From Anaeramoeba flamelloides (taxonomy: Eukaryota; Metamonada; Anaeramoebidae), in NCBI GenBank assembly GCA_027625915.1, contig JANTQA010000016.1, forward strand, positions 2,423,001-2,487,000: a stretch of 64,000 nucleotides of DNA, written 5' to 3'. Of the stretch, positions 34,885 to 48,100 are shown in pieces (the first letter of the stretch is position 1; each line of letters opens with the position of its first letter). Under the pieces are notes generated by a model. It made no database searches. It was not told the origin of the DNA and worked only from the letters and a program-made list of their open reading frames with translations. The position numbers were made by a program, and so were the translations under genes.

Positions 34885-37190
34885 AACAAGAAAGAATGTT
34901 TTGAAAAAAATAAAAGAAAATTGGAAGAAATCCAAAAATATTTTCTCTCTGACTCGTTTTGTTTATGTTCGATGTGAATTATCTTCTTTTTTTCAAAATT
35001 AGACTCTATAAGTAAAAATGTAGATGATTATTCAAAAAAAAACGATTAAAAATTGACGATTTTTTCAGTTTAACTTGAAGAAATGGAAAAAAAGCAATAA
35101 GTTTTTGAACCAAACCAAGACAATTATATTTTTTCTCAATTTCCAATTAAGGAAAGTTATTTTAAATTGTCTTTAGGGAAAACAAGACAAGCCCTGTTTT
35201 TAATTGAAAACTTCAATAGAAGTTGAAAGTGTTAATGAAAAGTATGATCAATTAATAAAAGAAACAATAAAAGATAATCAAATTATTGAGGGTTAAACAC
35301 AATTTGAGTTTTTTTACTTTGATAAATTATTGTCTGTTCTAATCAAAGTAATCTAAAATTAAAAATTTTTTTGATAATTCAAGTTTTTTTGACGATATCC
35401 AAAATTACGATTTAGATTAAAAAGGAGATTTAAATTTTTTTGTTGGAAAGATTGAAAAAAATATTGTGAATTATTCTTGGAAGTTAATTTGTGTCGATTT
35501 TAATTGATTTTACAATAGGTTTTGCGAATGGTATTAATTAAGAACCAGCTTGAATTTTTTTTCCTAGTCGGTTATCTTTTTTCAAAATTTTTATTGGGAA
35601 TACATTACTAAAAAACTTTTTTTGAGTGACACAGGAAAACTGTAGCTTGGAAATTAAAGTAAAATAGCCCTTTGCTACTCTACCTTTCAAAATAAAATAA
35701 CACCAAATCAAAGTGGAATCTTTAAAATTTCTATTTTTAGCATTTATTAAGATATTATGTGTAATAATAAATTTGGTTGTACATCTAAATGTGTTCAGAA
35801 GATTGTGGATATTAATCAAAGATTGAACAAAAAAATAAAAATGAGATTATATATAGATATATATATTGTGGACAAATCTTTTCTTTTTGAAGACCAAACC
35901 AGAAAGATCACCCTTTTCCATATAAACTGGTTAAAATAAGTAATAAAAAAAAAATTCTAACCAAAGTATATCTTATTCGATTTATTTCATATTTTTCTTT
36001 ACAATCTTAATGGTAATAATATAGAAAAACCTGAAATTTCTATTTACATTCTTATTCATTGTATTTTAACAAAAATATTTTTTATAATTTTATTTTGAAT
36101 ATTTTTTTTTTGATTTTATTTCTAGACAAGTTACCTTCCTATTTTAAATTCTTTTTTATAAATTTTGTTATTAATTGAAGAAAAAAAATGAAATATTATT
36201 TTATATATTAATCTGGGAGCCGGGGTATCAAAATCAAAAAAATAACTATAATAGTTCAAACAAAAGAAAAAGGAAATATAAACAAAAATTCAAAATTCCC
36301 CAAAGCAATTAAAACGTTCCAAAGAATCACAATAAAATACATTTCATTTAAATTGGAAATATTTTTTTTATTTTTAAAATATCAAAATCGTTTTTTCTTC
36401 TTTTCAGTTTTTTTTAGATTTATTTTTTTAAATATCTCAACATGTTTCGTTCAATCAGAAATTTTCTTCCAAGGATTGATATTACGTTAAAGTTGAGTTG
36501 TTCAAAATAAAAGAACATGATTAAATTAGTTGGTACTATCTAACCTTTTGATCGATCAATAATGATAATAGAATTTAAACAAATCACCAATATATTTGTT
36601 TTGCTCTCACCAAAAATTTTAACACATCCTTGATTTATTTGAATTGATAATTATTTTTTGTTTTGTTTTGTGAGTATTATAATTCAGAGTTAAGTGTTTA
36701 GATTTCAATGAAAAATGGTTCTTATTTGGTATTTCTTCTATAGCGGATTATCAAAGTTTTTTTTTTCCACAAATCGAATTTTATTGTGTTAAAAATTTTG
36801 AATTGGGTTTTATTCTTATTATTTTTATGTAATTTTATTCTATATATATATAAGAATCTGAAATTATATTATTGTAAAATTTTTTGATTGATATGAATCT
36901 ACTTTGATTTGGTTATAATATTTATTCGATTTTAAATAGTTTATAAATAAAAGAATTTAAATAATAAATTAAGTAATAATTTATTTTGATATTTTGTTCT
37001 TATATTTTATTGATTATATATATTTGCAACAAATTTTGTGAAATTTATATTTTATAATTTAAATTAATATAGATCTTAATAAATAGTTTTTGATTTATGG
37101 TATCTTATCAATTATATTTTTTTTTTTTTTTTTTTCTATATTTTTGAAAACTCAAAAATTGACAAATATTAAAAGTTAAAAGAAAAACAT
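34885..37190. other. Intergenic, GH31 upstream region
   Basis: It contains the GH31 5' region and repeat R2 (36280-36840). A short (TA)n run occurs near 36840. No convincing coding frame. Confidence 0.55.
36280..36840 (+). repeat. Dispersed repeat family R2, copy upstream of 5S
   Basis: Landmarks TTAAAGTTGAGTTGTTCAAA, TTTTGATCGATCAAT, AGAATTTAAACAAATCACC, TTTGCTCTCACCAAAAATTT and TTAAAAATTTTGAATTGGG match 24120-24960 and the minus strand of 17960-18490. Confidence 0.7.
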
Positions 37191-37196
37191 AAAAAA
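37191..37196 (-). terminator. RNA polymerase III terminator of the 5S gene
   Basis: Six consecutive T residues on the minus strand directly follow the last base of the 5S RNA, the standard Pol III stop signal. Confidence 0.8.
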
Positions 37197-37317
37197 GTAT
37201 TCAGCACCAAGTGTTCGCGAGAGGTTGCTCATCTTACTAACTAGCTTAGCCCACAATACGTTGATCTTCTGGGTTCGGAATGTGCCCAGGATTATTAAAT
37301 TGGATATGGTCAAATAC
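37197..37317 (-). rRNA. 5S ribosomal RNA
   Basis: 121 nt on the minus strand, the usual eukaryotic 5S length. It starts GUAUUUGACCAUA and ends GGUGCUGAAUAC; the ends pair as helix I (GUAUUUG with UGAAUAC). The loop C/helix III region reads CUGGGCACAUUCCGAACCCAG, given here in part, and the 3' half has GGCUAAGCUAGUUAGUAAGA, then GAUGAGCAACCUCUCGCGAA, matching the GGUUAGUACUUGGAUGGGAGACC region of other eukaryotes. It is by far the most G+C-rich short stretch in its neighbourhood. The internal promoter should lie in the GCUAAGCUAG region (box A equivalent) and just downstream. It is a single copy here, unlinked to other rRNA genes in the window. Confidence 0.93.
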
Positions 37318-38374
37318 ATTAATTTAGAATTAACAATTTAAATATATGATACAAATTAAATAAATTTTATACTTCATTTAAGGGGCTAAGCATTATTAAA
37401 TTTTTTTACCCAAATTTAATAGAGATCGAGAAAATTTTTTGCCAATTACTTAGATTTGAAACCCCCAGATTATTTTCAATATTAAAAATATTTCCAGAAA
37501 AGGAAAATTTATTTAGAAATTGGCCAAAAAAATAAAATAAACGAGATTAGTCCCTTAACAATAAACTAGAAATTTTCAAAATCGAAGAAAAATTACGAAA
37601 AAGTTTGAATTAATTTCCTTCCTAATTTAAAATTAACTTAAGCCATGAAGGATTTTTATTTCAAAATTGATTCAACCCCCGGTATATGATTGTGTTGGTA
37701 ATTAGATGTTTCAAGGGAAAGAGAAGAAAAAAAAGCACAGGATTATATTTGAAATACCGGTTTTCTTCTTTTATATGGCCCTTTGTTGATCACATTAAAT
37801 ACTTCATACTTCAACTTTTAACAACCAAAACTATATTTTCTTCTTATTTGTTGTTAATTTCTTTCAAAGGGTTTAAGACTAAGTCCTTCAAGATAAAAAG
37901 AAACACTTTTAATATTTCAAAACATGGGTTTTACCAATCTATAATCTTTCGCTTTAAAAAATTAAAAAACTTTTTGGTGTTTGTAAAAAAATAACATATT
38001 TGGAGAAAAAAATGTACATTTGTTACAAATTTCCAAGATGAACCGTCAATCAAAAAACGAGAAAACCCCTTAGTATTTTTACAAATCCACCTTCATTCTG
38101 TTTTTATTTCAAAAAAAGAGAGAAAGATTCCTTGTTTTTTATCTAAGTAAAGAATTTTCAAATTTCAATTCCTAACAGAAATTTTGTTGTTCAAATGAGA
38201 ATTTGAATATTTCAAATATCATTTGTTTTATCCAAACGTTCAATTCCATGTATTTCAAACTTTCGAAAAGGAAGAAAACAAAAAAAAATCAATCAGAAAA
38301 TTTTTTCATTTTCTTGTTGTTTGTGCTTTATTATTTTTTACAACAATACTTTGTGTTTCTAAAGAAACGATATA
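37318..38374. other. Intergenic between 5S and Rho genes
   Basis: Upstream flank of the 5S gene and 5' region of the Rho gene. A frame at 37686-37994 encodes a Phe/Lys-rich string of no family and low plausibility. Confidence 0.5.
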
Positions 38375-41300
38375 ATGTCAAGATTCAAATTAGTGTGTGT
38401 TGGTGATGGTGCCACCGGAAAAACCTGTTTATTAATTACATTTGCAAAAAACAAGTAATTGTTTCCTTCTTTTCTTTTTTCTTTTGAAATTTCAGTGCTT
38501 TGCCAATAAATTTAATGCTTTGTTTCTTTAAAAAAATCCTTTGAATCATGATCCTTTTAGATTCCCAGAACAATACGTTCCAACTGTTTTTGAAAATTAT
38601 ATTGCAGATATTACTGTTGATGGAAACCAATATGAACTTAATTTATGGGATACAGCTGGTAATATTTTTTTTTTTTTTTTTTCTTTTTTTCTCTAATTTC
38701 CTTGTTTTTTTATTTTTAAAAAGACTTTTTCGTTTTGAATTCTTTTGATCCAATTTTTGTTTTCTTCAGAAAGTCAACTCAAAGCTAATTAATTTTTTTT
38801 TTTTTTTTCTTTTTTGAATATTGGTTAAAATTTTTTTTTTATTGCGTTAATTATTTGATCGTACTTAAATAGGTCAAGAAGATTATGATCGACTTCGACC
38901 ATTGTCGTATCCAGATTCAGATGTTGTAATAATTGGATTTTCTGTTGATAACCATCTTTCATATGACAATGTTACAGATAAGGTAAAAGGATTTTTTTTT
39001 TTTCTTTTTTTTATTTCAAAGATATTTTTCTTTTTCTTCAAATTTCAAACAATTGTTTTGTTTGTCTTTTCACGCTAACAAATTTCTTTTTCTTTTTCTT
39101 TTTCTTTTTCTTTTTCGCAATCTTAAAAAAATAACAAAAACATTTTTAATCTTAAATACTAAAATTTGTATCGGTTCCAAAACCAATGAACAACTTTGTT
39201 TCTCGAAATTAAAATACCTTTAATTCTTCAAAAATAAAATAAAAAACAAAAAAAAAAATGTAAAAGTGGGCTGATGAAGTGGATCACTTTTGTCCTCGAG
39301 TACCAAAACTTTTGGTTGGATTAAAAATCGATCTTAGAAAAGACCAAGGAACAATCGAAAAACTCCAAAAAAAAAAACTTGCACCAATTACTTTTGAAAA
39401 AGTAAAACACTCTTCATTCTTTATTTTTTTTTTTTTTTTTTTTTTAAATTTTGATAAATTTAAATGAATTACGAAATATTTGTTTGGAGAAAATCAAGAC
39501 ACATTACGTCCATTGTAAAATCCATATGGCTTATAGACGTGGTTCTTGCTAGAAACTAAATTACCGACTAGATAATCAATTAATAATTTTTTCACTAATT
39601 TTTCTACAAATTAAGGAATCTAATGAACTTCGAAACACAATTAGATTACCTTTACTAAACTGACCATTTTGGTGAGAAGGAGTTCGATTTTGAATTGGTC
39701 ATACTCTAGCAAAAACAGCGGCTTAAGCCACGTTTGAATATGAATTGTTGTATTTAAAGCAAAAAACAAATTTTTAGACAAAATTAAACAAATAAATTAA
39801 CCAAAAGACACAAATAAATTAAAAAAGAAAACAACAATTACAAATTTTTAAAATGCGAATTTTATTTTTTTTTATTTCGAAAGTTTAAGGAATATTTCAG
39901 GTAAATTTACAAAAAGAAAAAAATAAAATTGCATGTATAGGAATACAAAATTTTCACCAAAAGTTGGTTTAATTATGATAAAAAATCCATTAAATCTGAA
40001 ACAAAAAATGTAATTATTTTGTTCTGGTACCTTTTGTGAATGGAGTATATTACATTTGCTGATTTTTTTTTTTTTTGAATTGTAAAGTCTTCATAAAGTT
40101 GAAGGTGTATCTCTTGAATTTGGTTTCATAAACTCTTGGGTTGAAATTTCCCATTACAGTAACAATATAAATTGAGATCTTTAATTTTTTTTTTTTCAAA
40201 TTCGTCATATTTAAATAAATAAAAAAAAAATTGATATTAAAAAAAAAATACTTTTCAAAAGAGATAATTTTGTCCTTATTAGATACAGTGTTATTATGTT
40301 ATGAGGTATGTTTGTTGATGAAATTTTTTGCGGTGGAAATATCACCAATTTACAATTGGCCACCTTCTCGCAAAAATGGACATTGGTTTTCTTAATGAAG
40401 TGCAAAATAAATTCTAATTTATTTTTAATTTGATTTATTTTAAAAATGTAATAAAGGTAAATTGCCACTACATAAAAAATGTTTTCCTTCAAAGTTCAAG
40501 ATTTAATGAAGTTTCAATTTAATTAGTGTCATTTTAAAAAAGTGTGGACTTTTTTAAATTTTTTTTTATAGATTGATAGAATTAAAACTTTTTTCAAGTT
40601 TTCTATTTTTCAAAGGTAAAGACTTTTTTTTTTAAATCAAACGCTTCAAAAAAATAAAGTTTTAAAAAAGTGTAGACTTTTTCAGAATTAAATTCTTTTT
40701 AAAAAATTCAGGTTTAAAAAAGTGTGTGCTTTTTTAAACTTTTTATCAAGTTTTCTATTTTATAAAAGCGAGGGGCCAACTTTTAAATGTGAGGTAGAGG
40801 TTGGAGTGGGAAGAAAAGCAATTTTAAAAATTTTGAGAAAAATCACCTCACTTTTCGAAAAATTATTTTTCAGAATAAGTTTTAATTATAGCAATCTCAA
40901 AAAAAAAAAAAAAAGACCTCATTTTTTAAAATAGTTATTATTTAAATCATAATAAAATTTTAATTCAAAATAAATATTTCAAAAAACCCTTTTTTTTTTT
41001 TTTTTTCCAAGATATTCTGCAACAAACCAAAAGTTAGGAAAAATAGATTTTTAGTTTAATATTTATTTTTCATATTTATTATCCACAAACATGAGCATTT
41101 AAGGAATAAATTTTATTTTAAAAGATGATGAAAGGAAGAATAAAAGTTTAATAACTAAAAAAAAACTAAAGTACAGAAAATAAAATTAACAAATGAATTG
41201 TGAAAGATTTTAAAATGATAATTTTCAAAACAACAAATATGAAATGCTTTATTCTATATATTACAATAATGAAATTTGTGATAACATGATTAAATTTGAA

Positions 41301-42104
41301 TTAGATATAATCATTCAACTATTTTGGTTAAATATGCTTAAAATTTTGAGTTATTTTTTTGATTTCTCATAAAAGAATTTTGTGAATTCCTTTCCTTAGA
41401 TTTACAGGATATCTCTATCGATCTTCAATAATTTTTGAACTGCCATTTGATAAGATATTGATAAAATTTTTTGAAACAAAGGCTGTGAAATAGCATTAAA
41501 ACTAATGGTTAAAAAAAATTACGCAAAATTCCCACATAAAAAATTATTTCAAAAAAAAAAATAAAAAGAATTATAAAACGAAAATTTTCATTTAATCAAA
41601 AACAAATTTAGAGAACAAGTTAAATGCTTGTTTTTTTGGAATTTAGAGGGTGAATTCAAATTTTTTTTCGCAATTACTAACTTGTTTTTTTTTTCACCGA
41701 GCAAACTGAAGTGTTAAAAAACTTGATTACAACAATTTAAAAAGACAAAGTTATATTATTTGGAATTTAGTGTTCATTCTTATCAAACACGAAGATTTCC
41801 AAAAAAATTAACTTTTTTAAAAATACTAATTTGGGACGAGGAGGAATATTGATAACTTATTTTTCTTAAAAATCGATTTATTTTATTGAAAAAATTCTAA
41901 AAATATTTTTCATCTTATTTTAATTACATTTACTCTTTCCTCCTCTTTATTAAAAAATAGGGACAAGAATTAGCCAAAAAAATCGGTGCTGTTGCATATG
42001 TTGAATGTTCCGCTAAAACAAGAGACGGACTTCGTGAAGTATTTGAAGAAGCTGTTCGATCTGCAAAATTAAAAAAAAAAAAAGGAGGATGTTCAATTTT
42101 GTAA
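38375..42104 (+). CDS. Rho family small GTPase
   Basis: Five exons (38375-38454, 38561-38658, 38873-38982, 39267-39401, 41961-42104) give 188 residues with consistent phases. Rho proteins switch between GDP and GTP forms at membranes and control actin and motility. Motifs: P-loop VGDGATGKT, switch [30 protein letters not shown] with the catalytic Gln, the G4 position GLKIDLR, a Rho-type insert ([17 protein letters not shown]), the G5 motif ECSAKT, a polybasic KLKKKKGG stretch and the prenylation box CSIL, whose final Leu predicts geranylgeranylation. Two differences from textbook Rho: Thr in the P-loop at the residue before GKT, and Leu where G4 usually has Asn or Thr. The first three introns are 106, 214 and 284 bp; the fourth is 2559 bp. 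Subfamily (Rho, Rac or Cdc42) is not clear. Confidence 0.95.
39402..41960 (+). other. Giant intron 4 of the Rho gene (2559 bp)
   Basis: Donor GTAAAACAC, acceptor AAAAAATAG. It holds a coding-like relic (39480-39740) and a local array of three TTTTAAAAAAGTGTxGxCTT units (about 40533, 40660, 40711) with CAAGTTTTCTATTTT twice. Unlike the other four giant introns it has no foldback repeat that I can see. Confidence 0.85.
39480..39740. pseudogene. Unidentified coding-like relic in the Rho intron
   Basis: A patch of balanced composition inside otherwise A/T-run sequence. One + frame reads [42 protein letters not shown] and [13 protein letters not shown] between stops; the minus strand also has a 39-codon open stretch ([18 protein letters not shown]). 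The strand and family are undecided. A decayed mobile-element or host gene fragment is the likeliest explanation. Confidence 0.35.
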
Positions 42105-45100
42105 TTCTGCAAATTTTTTTCTTTAAAAATAATCATTTGTGTATTTTGGTTATTTCTGGAACTTCTTTTTTTTTTTTATATTATTATATATATATATAAT
42201 TTTTTTTTTTTTAAATTTTTATTTTTTTTTTTTTTATTTATTTTGTCTTTGGCAACTTAATTTTCCAAAAAAAAAAAAAAAAAACAACTTTATGATACAA
42301 AATTTTCTCAGCAAATAATTTAGAATTTAACAGGAAAGAAATAAACAATAATAATAATAATAATAATTTGTGTTCACATTCATCTTTTTTTTTATTGAAT
42401 ACATCTTCTTTTATTTTCTATTTTTATCTTTTTTTCTATATTATATCCTAATTGTTTACATTGAATATATTTAAAGCTTTTTTAAAATAGTTTGACATTG
42501 TATTTGAATCAGGGACGAAGACAAAACGGTGATAATTAAACCAATAATCCTAAATGAGAATATATTAACAAATTTAAAAAAACAGACATGTAACTGGTTC
42601 TCTAGATTTGTTTTTGATTCAATGAAAATTTTCGTTTTATAATTCTTTTTATTTTTTACAACATTAAAAATTCTTTGCAAATACTCAGATCACGCATTTA
42701 ATTCCATTTCACAATTTTTTCCAAAAAAATTCTTTTTTAATTCGAAAGAATCGGTTAATTCTCCTTTTTCATTTTGTTAGAATTTTTCAATTCCATTTTT
42801 TAAAAACTCTTAAAAAATACTTGAAAATCTCTTTTTAGCTCATAAAGTCTATTCCAAAAAAAATCAAAAAGCAAAAACAAACAAAATGTGAAAAATGGCA
42901 AAGAGGAAATGTAAACCTCTCAAAAAATTGAAACAAAATTTGGAGAACAAATGAGAACAAAAAGAAACCATTATTTTCTTTGATTACAAAACCAATTTAA
43001 TTGAATTCAATCCAATTTGTGGTTATTTTATAACCATCTATAAATGATGAAGTAAGGATTTTGTAACATTCTTTTGATAAAAAAATAAGTCATTTGAAAA
43101 AATGAAAAAAAAAATCTTTGAGATCTCAAGCACCAAAAATCGAAACTTCATAACCAACAAAGTTGTTTTTAAAATTATATATTCTAAACATTAACATTGG
43201 AAATTGAGTGTTGCTCTTTGGCGCCTTTCCTAAAAATGTCCTCTTTTTGATTGTTGATTCACAGAGATCAATAATGCTTCATATGTTGGTTAGTTTTTTG
43301 ATTGGCATTAGGCACTCATAAAAATTACAAATTTTTTTTTTTTTTTCTATTTCAAGAATTGCTTTATCACCTAATGGATTCGTATTTATACATCTTTTTT
43401 TTTTAATCCTGAGTTAGTTCAAGAAAAAATAATTTATCTGAAGAGAATTAAAAATATTGAATACCTGAATAGTTTTATTTGTTATCAGGGATTTGTATTG
43501 TTATTTGTTTATAAGACAAATAACACGTAGAAAGCCAATGGTTATTCCATTAAAAATTATTATTACATTGATAAATATTCAATTAATACTTCAAACAAAT
43601 TAAAACTATAAGAAAAATATTTTTTGTTTTGATCAATGGTTTAATTTTTTTCGTTTATTTTAGTTTCTTTTTTAAAAAAAATTTTTTTTAAAGATCCATA
43701 TGCTAGCATAATAATTATTATACCATAGACTATTTATATAAGAAGACGATACTTGTTAAATTGATTGTTTTTTCATCAAAGATGTATTTTTTTAACAGTT
43801 CTGATAATAATTTGTATTAATTGGGAAAAAGATACCAAGACATGAATTCAAAATTAAAATTGAAAAAAAATTTCTTATCAAAATGAAAAACTTATATTTT
43901 TAACTCTTTTCAGATTTTATTCTTTTATGGGGATAGGGGTGGGGTTATTAATGATTAATAATTTGTGTTGATTAGTATAGAATTAGTTTTATTTAGGCAA
44001 CAATAAACATCTAAACACAGAAGATTCGATTCGAAAAGTAATTTAGAAGATGATAATTAGTGTTTTTGAATACTCTTATAATTTTATTTATTGAACTAAG
44101 ATTATTCACAAAAGTGAAATAAACTAAAAAATAAGTAGTTTCAAACATGTAGTTATGTTATTATTTAGATTATTGAATATTTTTTATTTTTTTTTTTTTT
44201 TTGGAATTTTTATTAAAAAAGCCATTTCACAAAAAGGATATACTTTTTCTACCGAATCTTGGAACTGAGATTAACTCAATTTTTTTTTTTCAATCTTGAT
44301 TATCCATTTTTAATTATTGAGTAATTCTTTTGTTAATTTTTAATTCCGAGATTATCTATAAAAATTTGTAATTTTTCACAAAATTGGATTTAATTATTAT
44401 TGACAGTTTTTAAATATTGAAATAAAATATTGGGTTTAATTGGAGAAAATAATTTATTTTGTTTTTTTTTTGTTTATCTGTTTATTAAAGTTGGTTCCAC
44501 TTCTAAAATATACAAGTTCAACAAAAATTTTGAAATTATAAAAAATAAATCCAAATTAAAGTAAAAAAAAAAAATATTCTGTTCAAATAATTTGTCAAAA
44601 TAAAACTAAATAAAATGTAAATTAATCTGATACTTTCTTGTTTCATTAAATTTTGTTGAAAGTAATACATTAAAAGTGGAACTAACTGTATTTGATAATT
44701 TAATCATAAATTTTAAAAATATTATTTGATAAATAAGAGTGGACAATATTCCTGGAAATTGGGTTTAGGTCTGATGAATCATTGTTGAAAAAAAAAAAAT
44801 AATATATTTTATAGTTTTTCAATACTTTTTGAATTCTAATAAAATATATTTGTTTTGCTGTTTTTTATGAATTAATAAAAATGTAAAAGAGTTCTGGATT
44901 TATATCTTTAATATAACACTTGAATACATTGGAAGAAAACATCTACTCTCGACAAATATCGTTATTTTCTTTCTTGAATGTGTTTTTTAAAGTTTATATT
45001 TCAAATAAAAAAAGAAAATTAAAATAAAAATAATGTTTTTATTCAAGGTAATTAATAAAATTAGTGCTAGGTATTTATTGTTTAAGGGGGTATATTATTA

Positions 45101-48100
45101 TTAATGAAAATTGATGTAAGAATATGATTTATTTTGCTACAGCCATCTTCCTATTAAAAATATCAATCAAAAATATTTTTCAATTTGATGATAAATTTTA
45201 GTGTATTAAATTGAAATTATTTTTTAATACAAAACTTGAGACTATTATTAAATTTGATAATTTGTTTCAAAGTAGAGAATCTCACAATTTCAAAAAAGTA
45301 GACATTTTGAAGTTATAACTGTATTTTGTATTTAGTTTTTATTTGTAATTTAACTGTTAATGTAGTAAATATGTTGAAATAACATTGAATACAGCCATCT
45401 TGTTCAGTAAAAATTATTTTTCATTTCAAAATTGTTATAAATTGTATAAAAAAAAAAATTTACAAACCAAATTTGGCATTTGATGTCAAAAAGTTGAAAA
45501 TCATAATTATCTTTTTCATTAAATTTTCGCTTCATTTCAAAATATTTTGAGTTGAAAGAAATGGTAAAGATTAAGCATGTATACAAAGCTGAAAGTGAGG
45601 GAAGTAAGTGTTTTTTTTTTTTAATTAATCTTGTATATTTTTTTTTTTGATACTTTCAATAACTTTTGGTTACACTAAATATTTTTTAATTTTCATCAAA
45701 ATCTCAAAATAATTTAAAAATTTGTATAAATTTGCCTTTAATTTAATGTATATTCTTTTCAAAAAAAAATTCTATTTTACAATATTGTGTTTCAGTTTTT
45801 ACAGATCTTAATACTTTGAAAGTTCTTAAATTATCAAGAAAGTTGAAAATTGGTTATATCAATATTTTTTAACTTTAAAAAAGACAAGAGAAAACGAAAA
45901 AGATATGAATTTGATACTATTTTGGAAGGAATCTTTAAGGAAAATTTAATTAAATTTGATTGAAAATCATTGCATTTATTTAAGTTCATTGAAGAATCAA
46001 AAAATGTTCTAACCATTAGAACTTTCTTGAAAATGTTAGTAATTAAATGAATCAACTTTATTAAATGTTTTAATTTCTTTGATATCATAATTCTATGTGA
46101 AATTTTAAAAAAGGTGAAAAAAACCCAATAAATATTGGCAAGATTCATTGTGGAATTTTTATTGTTTTGTTATTTAATAATCATTTAACAACTTTTATTA
46201 TATATCGAAGTTGGTTTAAGGAAATTTTCATCTTACTTCCATTAGAACGTGTTAAATTAAATTTAAAGGGGCTTATATTGAAATATTATAAAAATTTCAC
46301 AATATATTTTTTTTTATGAAGCTAATTTGAATCTGTAATGTAAAATTCAATTATTTTATCTTTATAAAGGTATATTTGTATAATTTTCTAAATTCTCTAT
46401 GAATATTTTATTGAATATCAGTTAAATTATGAAGTTGTACCATCCAAATATTCTCCAATTTGGATCGATAAATCAAGTAATCTATCATTAAATGGAAAAC
46501 TGAAAAAAAAAAAACATTTTAATTTATAAAAACAAGACAATCCTTATCAACGATAATGAGAATGTATATTGGGGATATAATCATTATTTCCCGGTATAAA
46601 AATTGATGATAGTTTCAAATAAAAACTTTATCAAAAATTCTTACTATAATATTGATCCTCTCAAGGTTTATCTATTGAGTTACTTTAATTGTTCTATTAT
46701 CTCTATCAATCTTAAAAACTCATATAAAGAAATTGAATTTGACTTATTATTTTTTGTTTTAGTTCTTTTTGTTTTTTAAAAGCATTGAAGTTTCCAACAA
46801 TATATTTGTGGTGAGATTTAATTTGATTAGATTTTTATAGATAATTTATATTACTAAATAATCAAAAACTTTGATTTAATTTTATGTAACAATTGTTTTT
46901 GAATGTAGCCAAAAATAAGGCACTAATCACATAATACCCACGTTTCAAATTAAATCAGTGGTTTATTTGTTCTTATTGTAACAGTAGTGCATATAATTAA
47001 CTTTCCAATTGCATACTCAATGTCAAATAAAATTTGAAGGTAAACTCTCTAAAATATTGAGTAAAATTTGAATTCAAAATTCAATTTGTTTAATTTTTTT
47101 TTTTGTTTTTTAAGTTAATTTTCAATTTTTATTGTTTTTTTGATGAGTAAAATTTACTTAAATTAACTAAAACTATTTTTGAGAAAATTTTTTTACCTTT
47201 GATTGTTCATTTTTAGAATTCCTTTTTTAGTAGCAGAATTTTTTGAATTAAAATTTCTACTTGTGCTAATTTACGGTTTCTTGGAACATATAAAGTATTT
47301 TTCTTCCTGAAAAAAATAATCTTTTGATTTATTTTGATACTTGAACCTTTAAAAAAGTTTTAAAGGGTTATTTTAAAAATAATGGTTTTGACTTTTAATT
47401 AAAAAGGGATAAAAACAAACAATAAGTTTTAAGATCAATTGACTTGATTGTGTTGACTATTTTGTCAAACTTTTCTCAAGTTTATTTTATCAAACTATTT
47501 TCTTCTTCCTCTCGTACTCTTTTTATTTGTTTTATTTAGTAGAGAAAAAATATGATGCGTGAAAATGATACCTGACAAGATTTTTAATTATTAACCTGGG
47601 GTAAATTAATGTGTAAATTGAAAATATATAAAATCAAATCCTTTTATTTCAAAAATCAAACTTTTTTTTTTATACATAACTCACTCACTTACTAGAATGA
47701 TGATAAATTAAATTATACTTTTTCAAAACAATATCCAGTGCATCAAAAAAACAAGAATAAAAATTAGTTTTTTTCAAACCCTAACAAACCTCTATATAAC
47801 TCTATTTTTTTCAATAAAAGTAGATCTACTTTAGGTTATTGAATGATTATATGAGTATTCTATAGATACCACAACTTTAGTGAACCCTAGGTAAGTGTAT
47901 TACTTAGTTTATAAAAAAAATTGATATTTATAAAAAGGGTTTGATTTTAAATACTAGTAATCACATAACAATTTTCCTAAAATTAACAATTAAAAATCTT
48001 GAAGGTGGTTAGTTTTATATCAGCTATTTTTTACTATTCTCCCTTCAAATATTAAAAAAATAATTTTATCTCAAAGTTTCACAAGGAAGTATTTGATTAA

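Noticed and set aside
37686-37994. 102-codon frame upstream of the Rho gene
   Set aside because: Phe/Lys/Ile-rich string typical of A+T-rich noncoding DNA; starts and ends without splice or motif support.
39480-39740. Reading UGA as Trp in the relic of the Rho intron
   Set aside because: All intact genes here use standard stops and do not need recoding; decay is the simpler explanation.
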